Part shown: positions 1-6,493 of the stretch, piece by piece
Position numbering within the stretch: the stretch's first letter is position 1
Layout: every line of letters begins with the position of its first letter
DNA from: an uncultured Alphaproteobacteria bacterium
GTDB lineage: Bacteria; Pseudomonadota; Alphaproteobacteria; Rs-D84
NCBI GenBank assembly: GCA_947589625.1
Contig: CANQCM010000013.1
Span: 1 to 13,891, forward strand
Direction of reading: 5' to 3'
Length of the DNA: 13,891 bases
The notes under the pieces: generated by a model
Databases searched by the model: none
What the model saw: the letters and a program-made list of their open reading frames with translations, nothing else
Told to the model about the DNA's origin: nothing
Position numbers and translations under genes: made by a program

Positions 1-54
1 GCAGAACTGTTCAGACGCGGTATTGATGTTCATAATCAAGATAAAGATTTTTAA
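1..54 (+). CDS. C-terminal end of an unrecognised protein (partial)
   Basis: Reading frame 1 is open from the window edge and stops at TAA (52-54), giving a 17-residue tail ending in GIDVHNQDKDF. I do not recognise the protein from so short a tail. The frame choice is supported by the intrinsic terminator that begins about 20 bases after the stop. Frame 2 is also open slightly further (to about 64), so the assignment is not secure. Confidence 0.4.
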   Translation, partial: AELFRRGIDVHNQDKDF

Positions 55-72
55 TGAATTTTAATTCATATT

Positions 73-114
73 AAAAAAGTAGGCAAAATACGGTGGTATT
101 TTGCCCGCTTTTTT
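73..114 (+). terminator. Intrinsic terminator after the partial CDS
   Basis: A perfect 10-bp stem (82-91 with 96-105, loop GGTG) is extended by further pairs around one mismatch and followed by six T (109-114). A run of A at 73-78 on the other side could make it work on the minus strand too. It closes the transcript of the partial gene at the left edge. Confidence 0.75.
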
Positions 115-139
115 ATATGGCATTGGCATAAGCCACATT

Positions 140-352
140 TAGTGGGTAGTAGTTGTGTCGGGCGAATGCCCGACTCCTATGTGTCGCTCGGCTAACGCCT
201 GCGCGTATCCTCGGTATTTATTCAAACTGCGCTTCGCTTGTTTTCATATACTCGGATTCATTCCACGGCTTGACCGTGGAATCCAGTAAATAAAATGTTG
301 TCTGGTGAATGCCCGACTCCTATTTGACTCGCCACTAACAACTCACCACTAA
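140..352. repeat. Composite intergenic element A with TAGTGG-type inverted ends
   Basis: The left end carries TAGTGGGTAGTAG; the right end, read on the other strand, carries TAGTGGTGAGTTGTTAGTGG. Just inside the left end is a GC hairpin, GTCGGGC-GAAT-GCCCGAC. The interior contains the palindrome ATTCCACGG-CTTGA-CCGTGGAAT (260-282). The layout matches elements at 1338-1787 and 3704-3936. No gene is visible inside. Confidence 0.6.
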
Positions 353-358
353 TCGTCC

Positions 359-387
359 TTTACATCAAAAATAAATTCGCCTATAAT
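359..387 (+). promoter_or_regulatory. Strong sigma70-type promoter for the candidate structured RNA
   Basis: TTTACA (359-364), a 17-bp spacer and a perfect TATAAT (382-387) give a predicted start near 394. It lies directly after composite element A and points at the hairpin-rich stretch ending in a terminator at 600-607. Confidence 0.65.
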
Positions 388-393
388 AACTTT

Positions 394-607
394 GTCGGTG
401 GCGGTTGCCACTGATGGGGTGTCGAAACCCGTTCGTAAGCGTCGGAATAGAAAACTTGTTGGGCGCATCGCGCCTGTTTTTATTATTATCGGCGAAAATT
501 ACTCCTGATATTTGTGTCAGGAGGGCTGCGAATATATTGAATAAGCACACAATTCTTACGATTGTTTCGAACCTCCTGACCACCTGAATTTTTAGGTGGT
601 TTTGTTT
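394..607 (+). ncRNA. Candidate structured RNA or regulatory leader, about 210 nt
   Basis: The unit is bounded by a consensus promoter (359-387) and an intrinsic terminator (579-607). Between them lie the hairpins GTGGC-GGTT-GCCAC (398-411), GGGT/ACCC (417-430), GGCGC-ATC-GCGCC (462-474) and ACAAT/ATTGT (549-565). The segment TCAGGAGG (517-524) can pair either with CTCCTGA (502-508) or with CCTCCTGA (572-579), so two folds compete. The plus-strand 60-codon frame inside lacks a Shine-Dalgarno site. The minus strand has a 72-codon GTG frame (365-583) that, from memory only, resembles phage 'ash' family ORFs, regions near which C4-like antisense RNAs occur. It lies 25 bases before the next gene, so it may be an attenuated leader rather than a separate sRNA. 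Confidence 0.5.
579..607 (+). terminator. Intrinsic terminator or attenuator upstream of the Cys-rich gene
   Basis: A perfect 7-bp stem, ACCACCT (579-585) with AGGTGGT (594-600), has an 8-nt loop and is followed by TTTTGTTT. No separate promoter is evident between it and the gene at 633, so expression of that gene may depend on read-through. Confidence 0.65.
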
Positions 608-632
608 AACAAAAACAACAGGAGCAAAAACA

Positions 633-1340
633 ATGAAAACAAAAATTATTGCTATTTTAACGGGGTGTATTTTAATTCCCAGTGTGTGCAGTGCAGATTG
701 CCTTATTCTGTCTTATGGCCACACCAGTACTTCTGAGTGTCCTCTTACTACCGAAGCGCCTTTGTTTAATACCAGCATCGTGGGGTGTAAAACAATTGCT
801 TATGGCTACATAGGTTGTTCTAATCCAGATTATTATCCCGGTTATCAAGGAGTTTACCCCGCAGATCCAGAATGCTACAAGGCAAACGAATGGTTAGGAC
901 TCTTTCCGTACTGTACACAGTGCAATTCGGGATATCAATTAAAAAGGCGCAGCATAACTCAAAATATGTCTGGGCTCGGAATAGAAAGGTGTACACAATG
1001 TTCATCTACATCTATTGTCATAGATTATGATGAATGTGAAAAATGTACACTAAATTGTTCAGGATCATTATCGTGGTCTACTATTAAAGCTGGGTACCAA
1101 AGACGCACAGTGTGCAACAATGGCTGTGGCACATACGAATATCGGTGTGCTGCTGGGTATTACGGATCGTCTACTAATGGCAGTACGGGTTGCAACAAAT
1201 GTCCGTCGTCTGGCGAGGTTGAGGGACAATCCGCAGCTGGTTCTACTGAAATAACATCGTGCTATATTCCAAAAAACACCACCTTGTCCGACAGCACAGG
1301 TAAATACCAATATACGAGCGATTGTTATTACACTAAATAG
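633..1340 (+). CDS. Secreted cysteine-rich repeat protein, function unknown
   Basis: The 235-residue product starts with a Sec signal peptide (MKTKIIAILTGCILIPSVCSA, cleavage likely after about residue 21). The mature part is very rich in Cys, with CxxC pairs (CTQC twice, CEKC, CNKC) and a GYYGSSTNGS..GCNKCPSS stretch near residues 177-195. The look is that of EGF/TNFR-like disulphide-bonded repeats, so it probably acts in the periplasm or outside the cell. The start is fixed by AGGAG (620-624), 8 bases upstream. It follows a terminator-like hairpin and may be controlled by the structured leader at 394-607. Its TAG stop is the first triplet of the composite element that follows. I cannot assign a function; a role at the cell surface is inference. 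Confidence 0.75.
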   Translation: MKTKIIAILTGCILIPSVCSADCLILSYGHTSTSECPLTTEAPLFNTSIVGCKTIAYGYIGCSNPDYYPGYQGVYPADPECYKANEWLGLFPYCTQCNSGYQLKRRSITQNMSGLGIERCTQCSSTSIVIDYDECEKCTLNCSGSLSWSTIKAGYQRRTVCNNGCGTYEYRCAAGYYGSSTNGSTGCNKCPSSGEVEGQSAAGSTEITSCYIPKNTTLSDSTGKYQYTSDCYYTK

Positions 1341-1787
1341 TGGTGAGTGGGTAGTGTTAGTGGTTAGTAGATGTGTCGCGCGTTGCGCGACGGAATTAAT
1401 TCACTGGATTCCACGGTCAAGCCGTGGAATGACATAAGAGTTCGCATTCGCTCACAGCTCTATCTACCTGGGTCCTGGGGTCAAGCCCCAGGATGACACA
1501 GGGGGAGTGTTTAAGTTTTCAATGTACGAACATTGTTTCTTATTCGTGCCATTATGATTTGGTTTATTATTTATTCAAATATATGAATTAGTTTTTATAT
1601 CAAAATAATTTTATTCAGGAACGAACATTGTTCCTAGATTTGAAAAATTAAGAAAGAAAGGTTGTCATTCTCGGGCTTGACCCGAGAATCCAGTTTATTT
1701 AATGTCGTTCGCGTCAGCGAACACAAATACAAAGGGTGTGCGAATGCACACCCTTTTACTAACACTAACCACTAACACTCGCCACTA
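1338..1787. repeat. Composite intergenic element B with TAGTGG-type inverted ends
   Basis: The left end starts TAGTGGTGAGTG and contains TTAGTGGTTAGTAG; the right end on the other strand starts TAGTGGCGAGTGTTAGTGG, giving imperfect inverted termini of about 32 bp. Inside are GTCGCGC-GTT-GCGCGAC (about 1375-1391) and three palindromes: 1408-1430 (ATTCCACGG arms), 1473-1493 (TCCTGGGG arms) and 1667-1689 (ATTCTCGGG arms). There are also two copies of ACGAACATTGTT (near 1526 and 1621). Both termini form the TAG stop of their neighbouring gene (the Cys-rich gene and ssb). No gene is visible in this 440-base gap. Confidence 0.65.
1731..1757 (-). terminator. Hairpin terminator downstream of ssb
   Basis: A perfect 11-bp stem (1731-1741 with 1746-1756) closes a GAAT loop. 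Read on the minus strand it is followed by TTTGTATTTG, an imperfect U tract. It lies about 30 bases after the ssb stop and inside composite element B. Confidence 0.55.
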
Positions 1788-2246
1788 AAACGGTATATCA
1801 TCACCAATGTCGGCGACAGAAATTTCTTCGCGTGGGGCGGCGGCTGGGGCAGGGGCCGCGCCATATTCACCACCAGACGCATTGTCCATTGCCTTGGCAC
1901 CACTTAAAATAATCATTTGACCCATAAATGGATTCAACACAACTTCGGTTGTAAATACATCTATGCCTTGTTGGTTTTGCCATTTGCGCGTGCGCAGAGA
2001 ACCTTCCAAATAAAGTTTTGTGCCTTTTTGCAACATACGTTCTGCGACTTCAACCAAGTTTGGATTAAATATCACCACGCGGTGCCATTCGGTTTGTTCT
2101 TTTTGTTCGCCTGTTTGTCTGTCGCGCCAGCGGTCAGATGTTGCCAGTGAAAAACTCACAACTTTTTGTCCGCTTTGCATTGTACGTACTTGTGGGTCTT
2201 GCCCAACATTACCGACCAAGATAACTTTATTTATGCTGCCTGCCAT
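1785..2246 (-). CDS. ssb: Single-stranded DNA-binding protein
   Basis: The protein binds and protects single-stranded DNA during replication, recombination and repair. It has 153 residues, normal for bacterial SSB. The N-terminal OB fold (about 1-110) carries the family opening MAGSINKVILVGNVGQDPQVR, the WRDRQTGEQKEQTEWHRVV stretch and the LYLEGSLRTRKW strand. A short Ala/Pro/Gly-rich linker leads to the acidic tip DIGDDIPF, the docking site for partner proteins. AAAGGA lies about 8 bases before ATG. It is divergent from rho. Its TAG stop is formed by the end of composite element B. No truncation is seen. Confidence 0.97.
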   Translation of the reverse strand: MAGSINKVILVGNVGQDPQVRTMQSGQKVVSFSLATSDRWRDRQTGEQKEQTEWHRVVIFNPNLVEVAERMLQKGTKLYLEGSLRTRKWQNQQGIDVFTTEVVLNPFMGQMIILSGAKAMDNASGGEYGAAPAPAAAPREEISVADIGDDIPF

Positions 2247-2292
2247 GTCTTTTTCCTTTGGTTAATATATACTATTATTTGACCAGTAAAAC

Positions 2293-2298
2293 ATTATA
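2293..2298 (-). promoter_or_regulatory. Candidate -10 box of the ssb promoter
   Basis: A perfect TATAAT on the minus strand lies about 45 bases before the ssb ATG. No good -35 hexamer is found at 16-18 bp, so this call rests on the -10 and its position. Confidence 0.4.
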
Positions 2299-2348
2299 AA
2301 TGCAAGAAAAAATGTAAGTCTGGACAATAACTAGTTTTTGTTAATTGC

Positions 2349-2377
2349 TTGACTTCGGGCTTAAAATATGTCATAAT
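2349..2377 (+). promoter_or_regulatory. rho promoter
   Basis: TTGACT (2349-2354), 17-bp spacer, CATAAT (2372-2377). The predicted start near 2384 leaves a leader of about 50 nt containing a small CACAG/CTGTG inverted repeat (about 2398-2409). Confidence 0.65.
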
Positions 2378-2435
2378 AAAGATATCTTAATCAGGCGCAC
2401 AGTTCTGTGTTGCCCAATTTCCAAAAGGATTATTT

Positions 2436-3704
2436 ATGCATGTGAACGAGTTAAAGGCGAAAACGCCCCAGCAAATGCTGAAAATGGCGGAAGATATGGG
2501 AATTGAAAATCCTGCCCAATTAGATGTCAAACAATTGCGTTTTGCGGTTATGAGTGTTTATGCCGCGGACAAAAAAATCACACTGATTGGCGATGGCGTT
2601 CTGGAACGTATGCCCGATGGGTTTGGTTTCTTGCGCGCCCCAGAAAGTAATTATTTGGCAGGGCCTGACGATTTATATGTGTCGCCTGCATTGATTAAAA
2701 AATATGGATTAAAGACAGGCGATTATATAGAAGGTCGTATCCAAGCACCACAAAACGAATCGGAACGGTATTTCGCACTGGAAACAATTGAACGCGTGAA
2801 CGGCGGAAATCCAGATAACCTGCGTCATCGTGTGTCTTTTGACGATATGACACCATTATACCCAGACGAAATGTTGCGTATGGAAGTTGTTGACGATAAA
2901 GACAAAGGGCGCAGTTTGTCGGCGCGTGTGATTGATTTGATTTCGCCAACTGGCAAGGGTCAACGTTCGCTGATTGTTGCGCCGCCGCGTACTGGTAAAA
3001 CAGTTATGTTACAGAACATCGCGCATTCAATCGCAACTAATTACCCAGATGTAAAATTGATTGTGTTGCTGATTGACGAACGTCCCGAAGAAGTTACTGA
3101 TATGCAACGCAGTGTCAAAGGCGAGGTCATTTCGTCTACATTTGATGAACCTGCGGCGCGTCATATTCAGGTCGCGGAAATGGTTATTGAAAAGGCGAAA
3201 CGTCTGGTAGAGGCTGGTCAAGATGTTGTCATTTTACTTGATTCTATTACCAGATTGGGTCGCGCATATAATACATGTGTCCCGTCCAGTGGCAAGGTTT
3301 TAACTGGTGGTGTTGATGCATATGCTTTACAGCGTCCAAAAAGATTCTTTGGCGCTGCGCGTAATATTGAAGGCGGCGGCAGTTTAACCATCATCGCAAC
3401 AGCACTGGTGGAAACGGGTTCTAAAATGGACGAAGTTATTTTTGAAGAATTCAAAGGTACTGGCAACAGCGAAATTATTCTTGACCGCAAATTATCTGAT
3501 AAACGTGTGTATCCTGCAATTGACATCACGAAATCTGGAACGCGTAAAGAAGATTTGTTGGTGGGCAAGGATACATTGGCAAAAATGTATGTGTTGCGCC
3601 GTATTATCAACCCAATGGGTACACTGGAGGCAATGGAATTCTTGCTGGATAAATTGCGCCTGACCAAGACCAACGAAGATTTCTTTGCATCAATGAATAA
3701 TTAG
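2436..3704 (+). CDS. rho: Transcription termination factor Rho
   Basis: Rho is the hexameric RNA-dependent ATPase that releases transcripts at Rho-dependent sites. The 422 residues align end to end with the E. coli protein (419). An N-terminal helical domain (about 1-48) precedes the RNA-binding cold-shock fold (about 50-125, with GDGVLERMPDGFGFLR and YLAGPDDLYVSP). The ATPase core has Walker A APPRTGKT at 182-189 (K188), LLIDERPEEVTDMQR, Walker B VVILLDSITRL at about 265-275, GKVLTGGVDA and the FFGAARN and EEFKGTGNSE segments near the pore and subunit contacts. AAGGA lies 6 bases before ATG. The gene is single, with no sign of the insertions found in some lineages. Its TAG stop opens composite element C. 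Confidence 0.98.
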   Translation: MHVNELKAKTPQQMLKMAEDMGIENPAQLDVKQLRFAVMSVYAADKKITLIGDGVLERMPDGFGFLRAPESNYLAGPDDLYVSPALIKKYGLKTGDYIEGRIQAPQNESERYFALETIERVNGGNPDNLRHRVSFDDMTPLYPDEMLRMEVVDDKDKGRSLSARVIDLISPTGKGQRSLIVAPPRTGKTVMLQNIAHSIATNYPDVKLIVLLIDERPEEVTDMQRSVKGEVISSTFDEPAARHIQVAEMVIEKAKRLVEAGQDVVILLDSITRLGRAYNTCVPSSGKVLTGGVDAYALQRPKRFFGAARNIEGGGSLTIIATALVETGSKMDEVIFEEFKGTGNSEIILDRKLSDKRVYPAIDITKSGTRKEDLLVGKDTLAKMYVLRRIINPMGTLEAMEFLLDKLRLTKTNEDFFASMNN

Positions 3705-3936
3705 TGGTTAGTGATTAGTAGATGTGTCGCGCGTTGCGCGACAGCATTTATTATGACTGGATTCCACGGTCAAGCCGTGGAATGACAACTCTTATCTTTT
3801 TATTTTAATTCTAGGAACATTGTTCGTATTTTAAGAAATAAAGAACTGTGTCATTCTCGGGCTTGACCCCAGGACCCAGGTAAATAAAGTAGTGAGCGCA
3901 GCGAACACCACCACTAACCAATCACTAACAACTAAA
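3704..3936. repeat. Composite intergenic element C with TAGTGG-type inverted ends
   Basis: The left end TAGTGGTTAGTGATTAGTAG is followed by the same GATGTGTCGCGCGTTGCGCGAC segment as element B. The right end on the other strand reads TAGTTGTTAGTGATTGG. Inside are the palindrome ATTCCACGG-TCAAG-CCGTGGAAT (3761-3783), an inverted copy of the ACGAACATTGTTCC motif (about 3812-3827), and a hybrid palindrome at 3853-3880. The hybrid's left arm is of the ATTCTCGGG type and its right arm of the CCCCAGGA type. No gene is visible. Confidence 0.6.
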
Positions 3937-3946
3937 AGGTATCAAT

Positions 3947-4177
3947 ATGAAACAAGCAATATTAATTTTATGCGGGATTGCGCTGGTGGTCGTGTGTGCT
4001 TTTTTCAATGGCATGCGAATCGGTAAATTAAAATGCCAGATAAAAAATGCATACGCCACTACAACAATAACTGCGCAAATAATTGAAACCCAAGGAAAAA
4101 TAAATGAAACGGTTTATCATACTGGCGTGTGCGATGTGCGTCGCGTCTTGCGCGAAAAATATACCATCGCAGAATAG
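3947..4177 (+). CDS. Small membrane-anchored protein, phage inner-spanin-like
   Basis: The 76-residue product has one N-terminal membrane segment (about residues 3-20, AILILCGIALVVVCAFF) and a hydrophilic remainder ending in VCDVRRVLREKYTIAE. From memory, short phage lysis-region proteins have this layout and a similar tail. A second gene is nested in another frame over its 3' end and encodes a lipoprotein, the arrangement of Rz/Rz1 spanin pairs, which fuse inner and outer membranes during phage lysis. AAGG lies about 8 bases before ATG. No other phage gene is in the window, so it could be a relic or a domesticated pair. The spanin assignment is inference; the protein lacks a long coiled coil. 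Confidence 0.6.
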   Translation: MKQAILILCGIALVVVCAFFNGMRIGKLKCQIKNAYATTTITAQIIETQGKINETVYHTGVCDVRRVLREKYTIAE

Positions 4178-4301
4178 CAATCTGCAAATGATGTGTGTGC
4201 CGATTTATGGGCGCGCGTCTGATTGGAACATAATCAGCGATGATTTGGCGCGTAATATTTATCGCCATAACCTGATGTGCGAAAGTTTGAAAAAAATTTA
4301 A
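4104..4301 (+). CDS. Small lipoprotein overlapping the previous gene, outer-spanin-like
   Basis: The 65-residue product starts with a lipoprotein signal whose lipobox is VASC (modified Cys 16), so the mature chain has about 50 residues. The mature part contains VPIYGRASDWNIISDDLARNIYRHN and a late Cys. From memory, this is reminiscent of short phage lipoproteins with a 'D-L-S...R-I..HN' core. AAGGA (4092-4096) lies 7 bases before ATG. The first 74 bases overlap the upstream gene in a different frame, as in overlapped Rz/Rz1 pairs. Its TAA (4299-4301) overlaps the stop of the convergent arginase gene, so the two share the TTAA at 4298-4301 with no terminator between them. Confidence 0.6.
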   Translation: MKRFIILACAMCVASCAKNIPSQNSNLQMMCVPIYGRASDWNIISDDLARNIYRHNLMCESLKKI

Positions 4302-5137
4302 TCTTGTAACGCGATTTGTATTAATGCTTGGGCAATGGCGGCAGATTGTGTGTCGCCAGTGGGCGCGTATTCTACAAATTCAAAACCGTATGCGTGTGGC
4401 GCAAAAGATTGAACGAAAAATCTTGCGGCGTCTGGGGTTATGCCGTTTGATTCTGGCACCAGAACATCTGGAAAATATTTCGGGTCAATTGCGTCAAAAT
4501 CAAATGACACAATGTACGGGCGGTCGGCAATGCGTTCCTGTATTTCTGTAACAATTTTTGCCCAATCATCAGGCGTCTTTAATTGGTCTGGGGCGCGAAC
4601 AAAGATATTGTTTTCGCGAACGAATTCTGATTCTGCAGCCTCAAAAGAACGCGAGCCGATATAAAACAAATTTTCACACCGCAGTGCAGGGCGCCGCGCC
4701 TGCAACCCCAGCCAGCGCGCATCGCCATTGCCCAACAACGCACGGACATTTGTTCCGTGTGGCGCGCCTGATGCTTGGGCAATTGATGATTCTGGGGTAT
4801 GAATATCAAAATGCGCATCAATATAAACCAGACATAAATCTTGGTCTGGCGCGCGGTCAGCCATAACTGCAAAATGTCCAAAGTTAACAGAATGGTCGCC
4901 CCCAATCATAACGTGTGGCGTGTGGGGTGTGGCGGCAAAAATCTTTTGTTGAATATGCAGGCAATCGCCGAATCGGTCGCGCATACATTCGTCATGACTG
5001 ATTGGGTCAGACGACACAAATGTGTATGGCACATCTGGGAACATATTATGCACCGCCATTGGCGCCAGTAATGGCCCGCCGTCTATGATGCGTGCAGTTG
5101 CACCACGTGAATATTCAACACCAAATAGAGATTTCAT
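4298..5137 (-). CDS. Arginase-family ureohydrolase
   Basis: The family hydrolyses a guanidino group to urea (or formamide) using two Mn ions. The 279 residues contain the metal-binding set GGDHS (H82), DAHFD (D107, H109, D111) and SFDFDAID (D213, D215). The SSIAQASGAPHG segment places H127 where arginases have their catalytic His (SGN.HG), and VEYAP (E256) matches the arginase VEvNP. The usual PGxGTP near the end of the core is replaced by VPESNGITP. I therefore favour arginase (arginine to ornithine plus urea) over agmatinase, but substrate cannot be fixed from sequence. The ATG overlaps the TGA of the upstream gene (ATGA), with GGAG 8 bases before it, so translation is likely coupled. Confidence 0.85.
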   Translation of the reverse strand: MKSLFGVEYSRGATARIIDGGPLLAPMAVHNMFPDVPYTFVSSDPISHDECMRDRFGDCLHIQQKIFAATPHTPHVMIGGDHSVNFGHFAVMADRAPDQDLCLVYIDAHFDIHTPESSIAQASGAPHGTNVRALLGNGDARWLGLQARRPALRCENLFYIGSRSFEAAESEFVRENNIFVRAPDQLKTPDDWAKIVTEIQERIADRPYIVSFDFDAIDPKYFPDVLVPESNGITPDAARFFVQSFAPHAYGFEFVEYAPTGDTQSAAIAQALIQIALQD

Positions 5138-6102
5138 TTATAAGACTCCACAACACTTTCGGCGACAGTTTTCAAACGTTGTAACGATTGTTCATATACT
5201 GCACAATCGCGCGCGATATCAGACCGGTATACATCACGCAAATTTGACGCCATATAAGCACAATTTTTCAAATGCTGAACACAATATTCGTGACCTGTGG
5301 CAAATGCTTGCTGACCGCGCACACGGCTTTCGGTGCTCGCCCAATCAATATCAAGTGCTGCATCAAGATTATCCCACGAATTTTCGCCTGTGTATTGCGT
5401 TATGTTTTCATTCCAATATTCGCGCATTTCTTCGTCAGACCAAGTATTCTTGCTGCGCAGGCGCAAAATCTGATTTATCAAAGAATCTATTTCTGGGCGG
5501 TATTTTGCGTCAATTTGGGATAGTTGCGCACTGCAATAGCAACGATTATAATCGGTGTTTTCACGCACGCAATAACCGTTCATGCATTCTGTGTAATCTG
5601 CCAAACAGCGCGCCGCAGATACAGATTCACTGGGTTTTGTAGAATAGTAATAATTTGATTCATTGGGATTTCGCACATTATCAGACCGACGGGCGGTTGT
5701 GCCCGTGGCACTGCGTGCGGTGGTATTGGGTCGCGCCACAACGCGCCGCGTGGTTGATGTATTGCCCGATTGTGCGACAGACGGCATTGCACTGCGTGCC
5801 GATTGGGTTGTGGTACTGGTCGTGGCAACATTTGTCGCCGCACGTGCCGCAGTAGTGCGCGGAACAACGCGTCGCGTGGTTGTGTTGGCGGTTGTCTTGG
5901 TGCGTGCCAAAACATCAATCTGGGAATTTGTGCGCGATGGCGTTGTCCCAGGGTTCAGCGATGTCCGCATGCGATTGTTCATATATGGGTACATGTTGTT
6001 GTATGTGTTCGCGCTGACATAACTGGACGGCGCGGTTGCAGCCACCGCAATATTCGCATAAATGCACGCCACAGATAAAATAAAACAGACTAACTTTTTC
6101 AT
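5134..6102 (-). CDS. Secreted Thr/Arg/Ala-rich protein with Cys-rich C-terminal domain
   Basis: I chose the internal ATG at 6102 (322 residues) because it begins a clean signal peptide, MKKLVCFILSVACIYANIAVA, cleaved near residue 22. The frame is open upstream to an ATG at 6168, which would add a second hydrophobic stretch. No good Shine-Dalgarno precedes either start. A TATAAT lies only a few bases before the chosen ATG, so leaderless translation or the longer start is possible. Residues about 57-158 are low-complexity Thr/Ala/Arg/Ser with two TTRRVV blocks. Residues about 160-322 form a helical domain with eight Cys (166, 173, 178, 188, 190, 274, 281, 300), probably disulphide-bonded. It is the first gene of a two-gene operon with the arginase homologue. 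Function unknown. Confidence 0.7.
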   Translation of the reverse strand: MKKLVCFILSVACIYANIAVAATAPSSYVSANTYNNMYPYMNNRMRTSLNPGTTPSRTNSQIDVLARTKTTANTTTRRVVPRTTAARAATNVATTSTTTQSARSAMPSVAQSGNTSTTRRVVARPNTTARSATGTTARRSDNVRNPNESNYYYSTKPSESVSAARCLADYTECMNGYCVRENTDYNRCYCSAQLSQIDAKYRPEIDSLINQILRLRSKNTWSDEEMREYWNENITQYTGENSWDNLDAALDIDWASTESRVRGQQAFATGHEYCVQHLKNCAYMASNLRDVYRSDIARDCAVYEQSLQRLKTVAESVVESYK

Positions 6103-6162
6103 CTTGATTATATTGTAAAATATTTTAAACAATATGAACAAGCACAAAATTGATATAAAAAT

Positions 6163-6190
6163 TTGCATTTTATAAAAAACTTGTTATAAT
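6163..6190 (+). promoter_or_regulatory. tRNA-Pro promoter
   Basis: TTGCAT (6163-6168), 16-bp spacer, and a perfect extended -10 TGTTATAAT (6182-6190) lie just ahead of the tRNA. Confidence 0.65.
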
Positions 6191-6201
6191 TTGACGCGTT
6201 T

Positions 6202-6278
6202 CGGGGTGTAGCTCAGTCTGGTAGAGTGCTTGCTTTGGGAGCAAGATGTCGCTGGTTCGAATCCAGTCGCCCCGACCA
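6202..6278 (+). tRNA. tRNA-Pro (anticodon UGG)
   Basis: A full cloverleaf is present: acceptor CGGGGTG (6202-6208) pairs with CGCCCCG (6268-6274). The D arm has GCTCAG..CTGGTAGAG, the anticodon stem CTTGC/GCAAG encloses TTTGGGA (anticodon TGG, 6236-6238), and the T arm carries GGTTCGAATCC. The 3' CCA is encoded (6276-6278). Confidence 0.97.
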
Positions 6279-6286
6279 TAGATAAC

Positions 6287-6314
6287 AACAGCCGTGTCCC
6301 ACCACGGCTGTTTT
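6287..6314 (+). terminator. Intrinsic terminator after tRNA-Pro
   Basis: A perfect 10-bp stem, AACAGCCGTG (6287-6296) with CACGGCTGTT (6303-6312), closes a 6-nt loop and is followed by a short T run. It lies 8 bases after the tRNA. Confidence 0.75.
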
Positions 6315-6493
6315 CATGCTGGTTGTAATTTATCAAATATATTAATATTTTGAACCCGGAGGTTTTATTTGGTTATGGGTGGATAAGACGGGAAAAGATT
6401 ATCCAATGAATAAACGAAAATAAGTCTACAATATATGGACTGACCAAAGAATTATCTTTATTTATTAAAAATCTACAGGATCTATAATAAGGT

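Noticed and set aside
405..587. Plus-strand 60-codon frame inside the structured RNA
   Set aside because: No Shine-Dalgarno site, low-quality composition, and it runs into the terminator hairpin.
1617..1635. GAACATTGTTC-like dyad as a LexA box
   Set aside because: The spacing between half sites (3) fits neither the CGAAC-N4-GTTCG box nor the alphaproteobacterial GAAC-N7-GAAC; the motif recurs inside the composite elements and is better seen as part of them.
4579..5071. Several long frames opposite the arginase gene
   Set aside because: Shadows of a gene with clear catalytic motifs; no ribosome binding sites or recognisable products.
6315..6490. Possible small gene or second anti-repeat between tRNA-Pro and tracrRNA
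   Set aside because: Only frames without start codons and a weak GGATAA/TTATCC dyad are present; the ATCTACA stretch is too short to be an anti-repeat.
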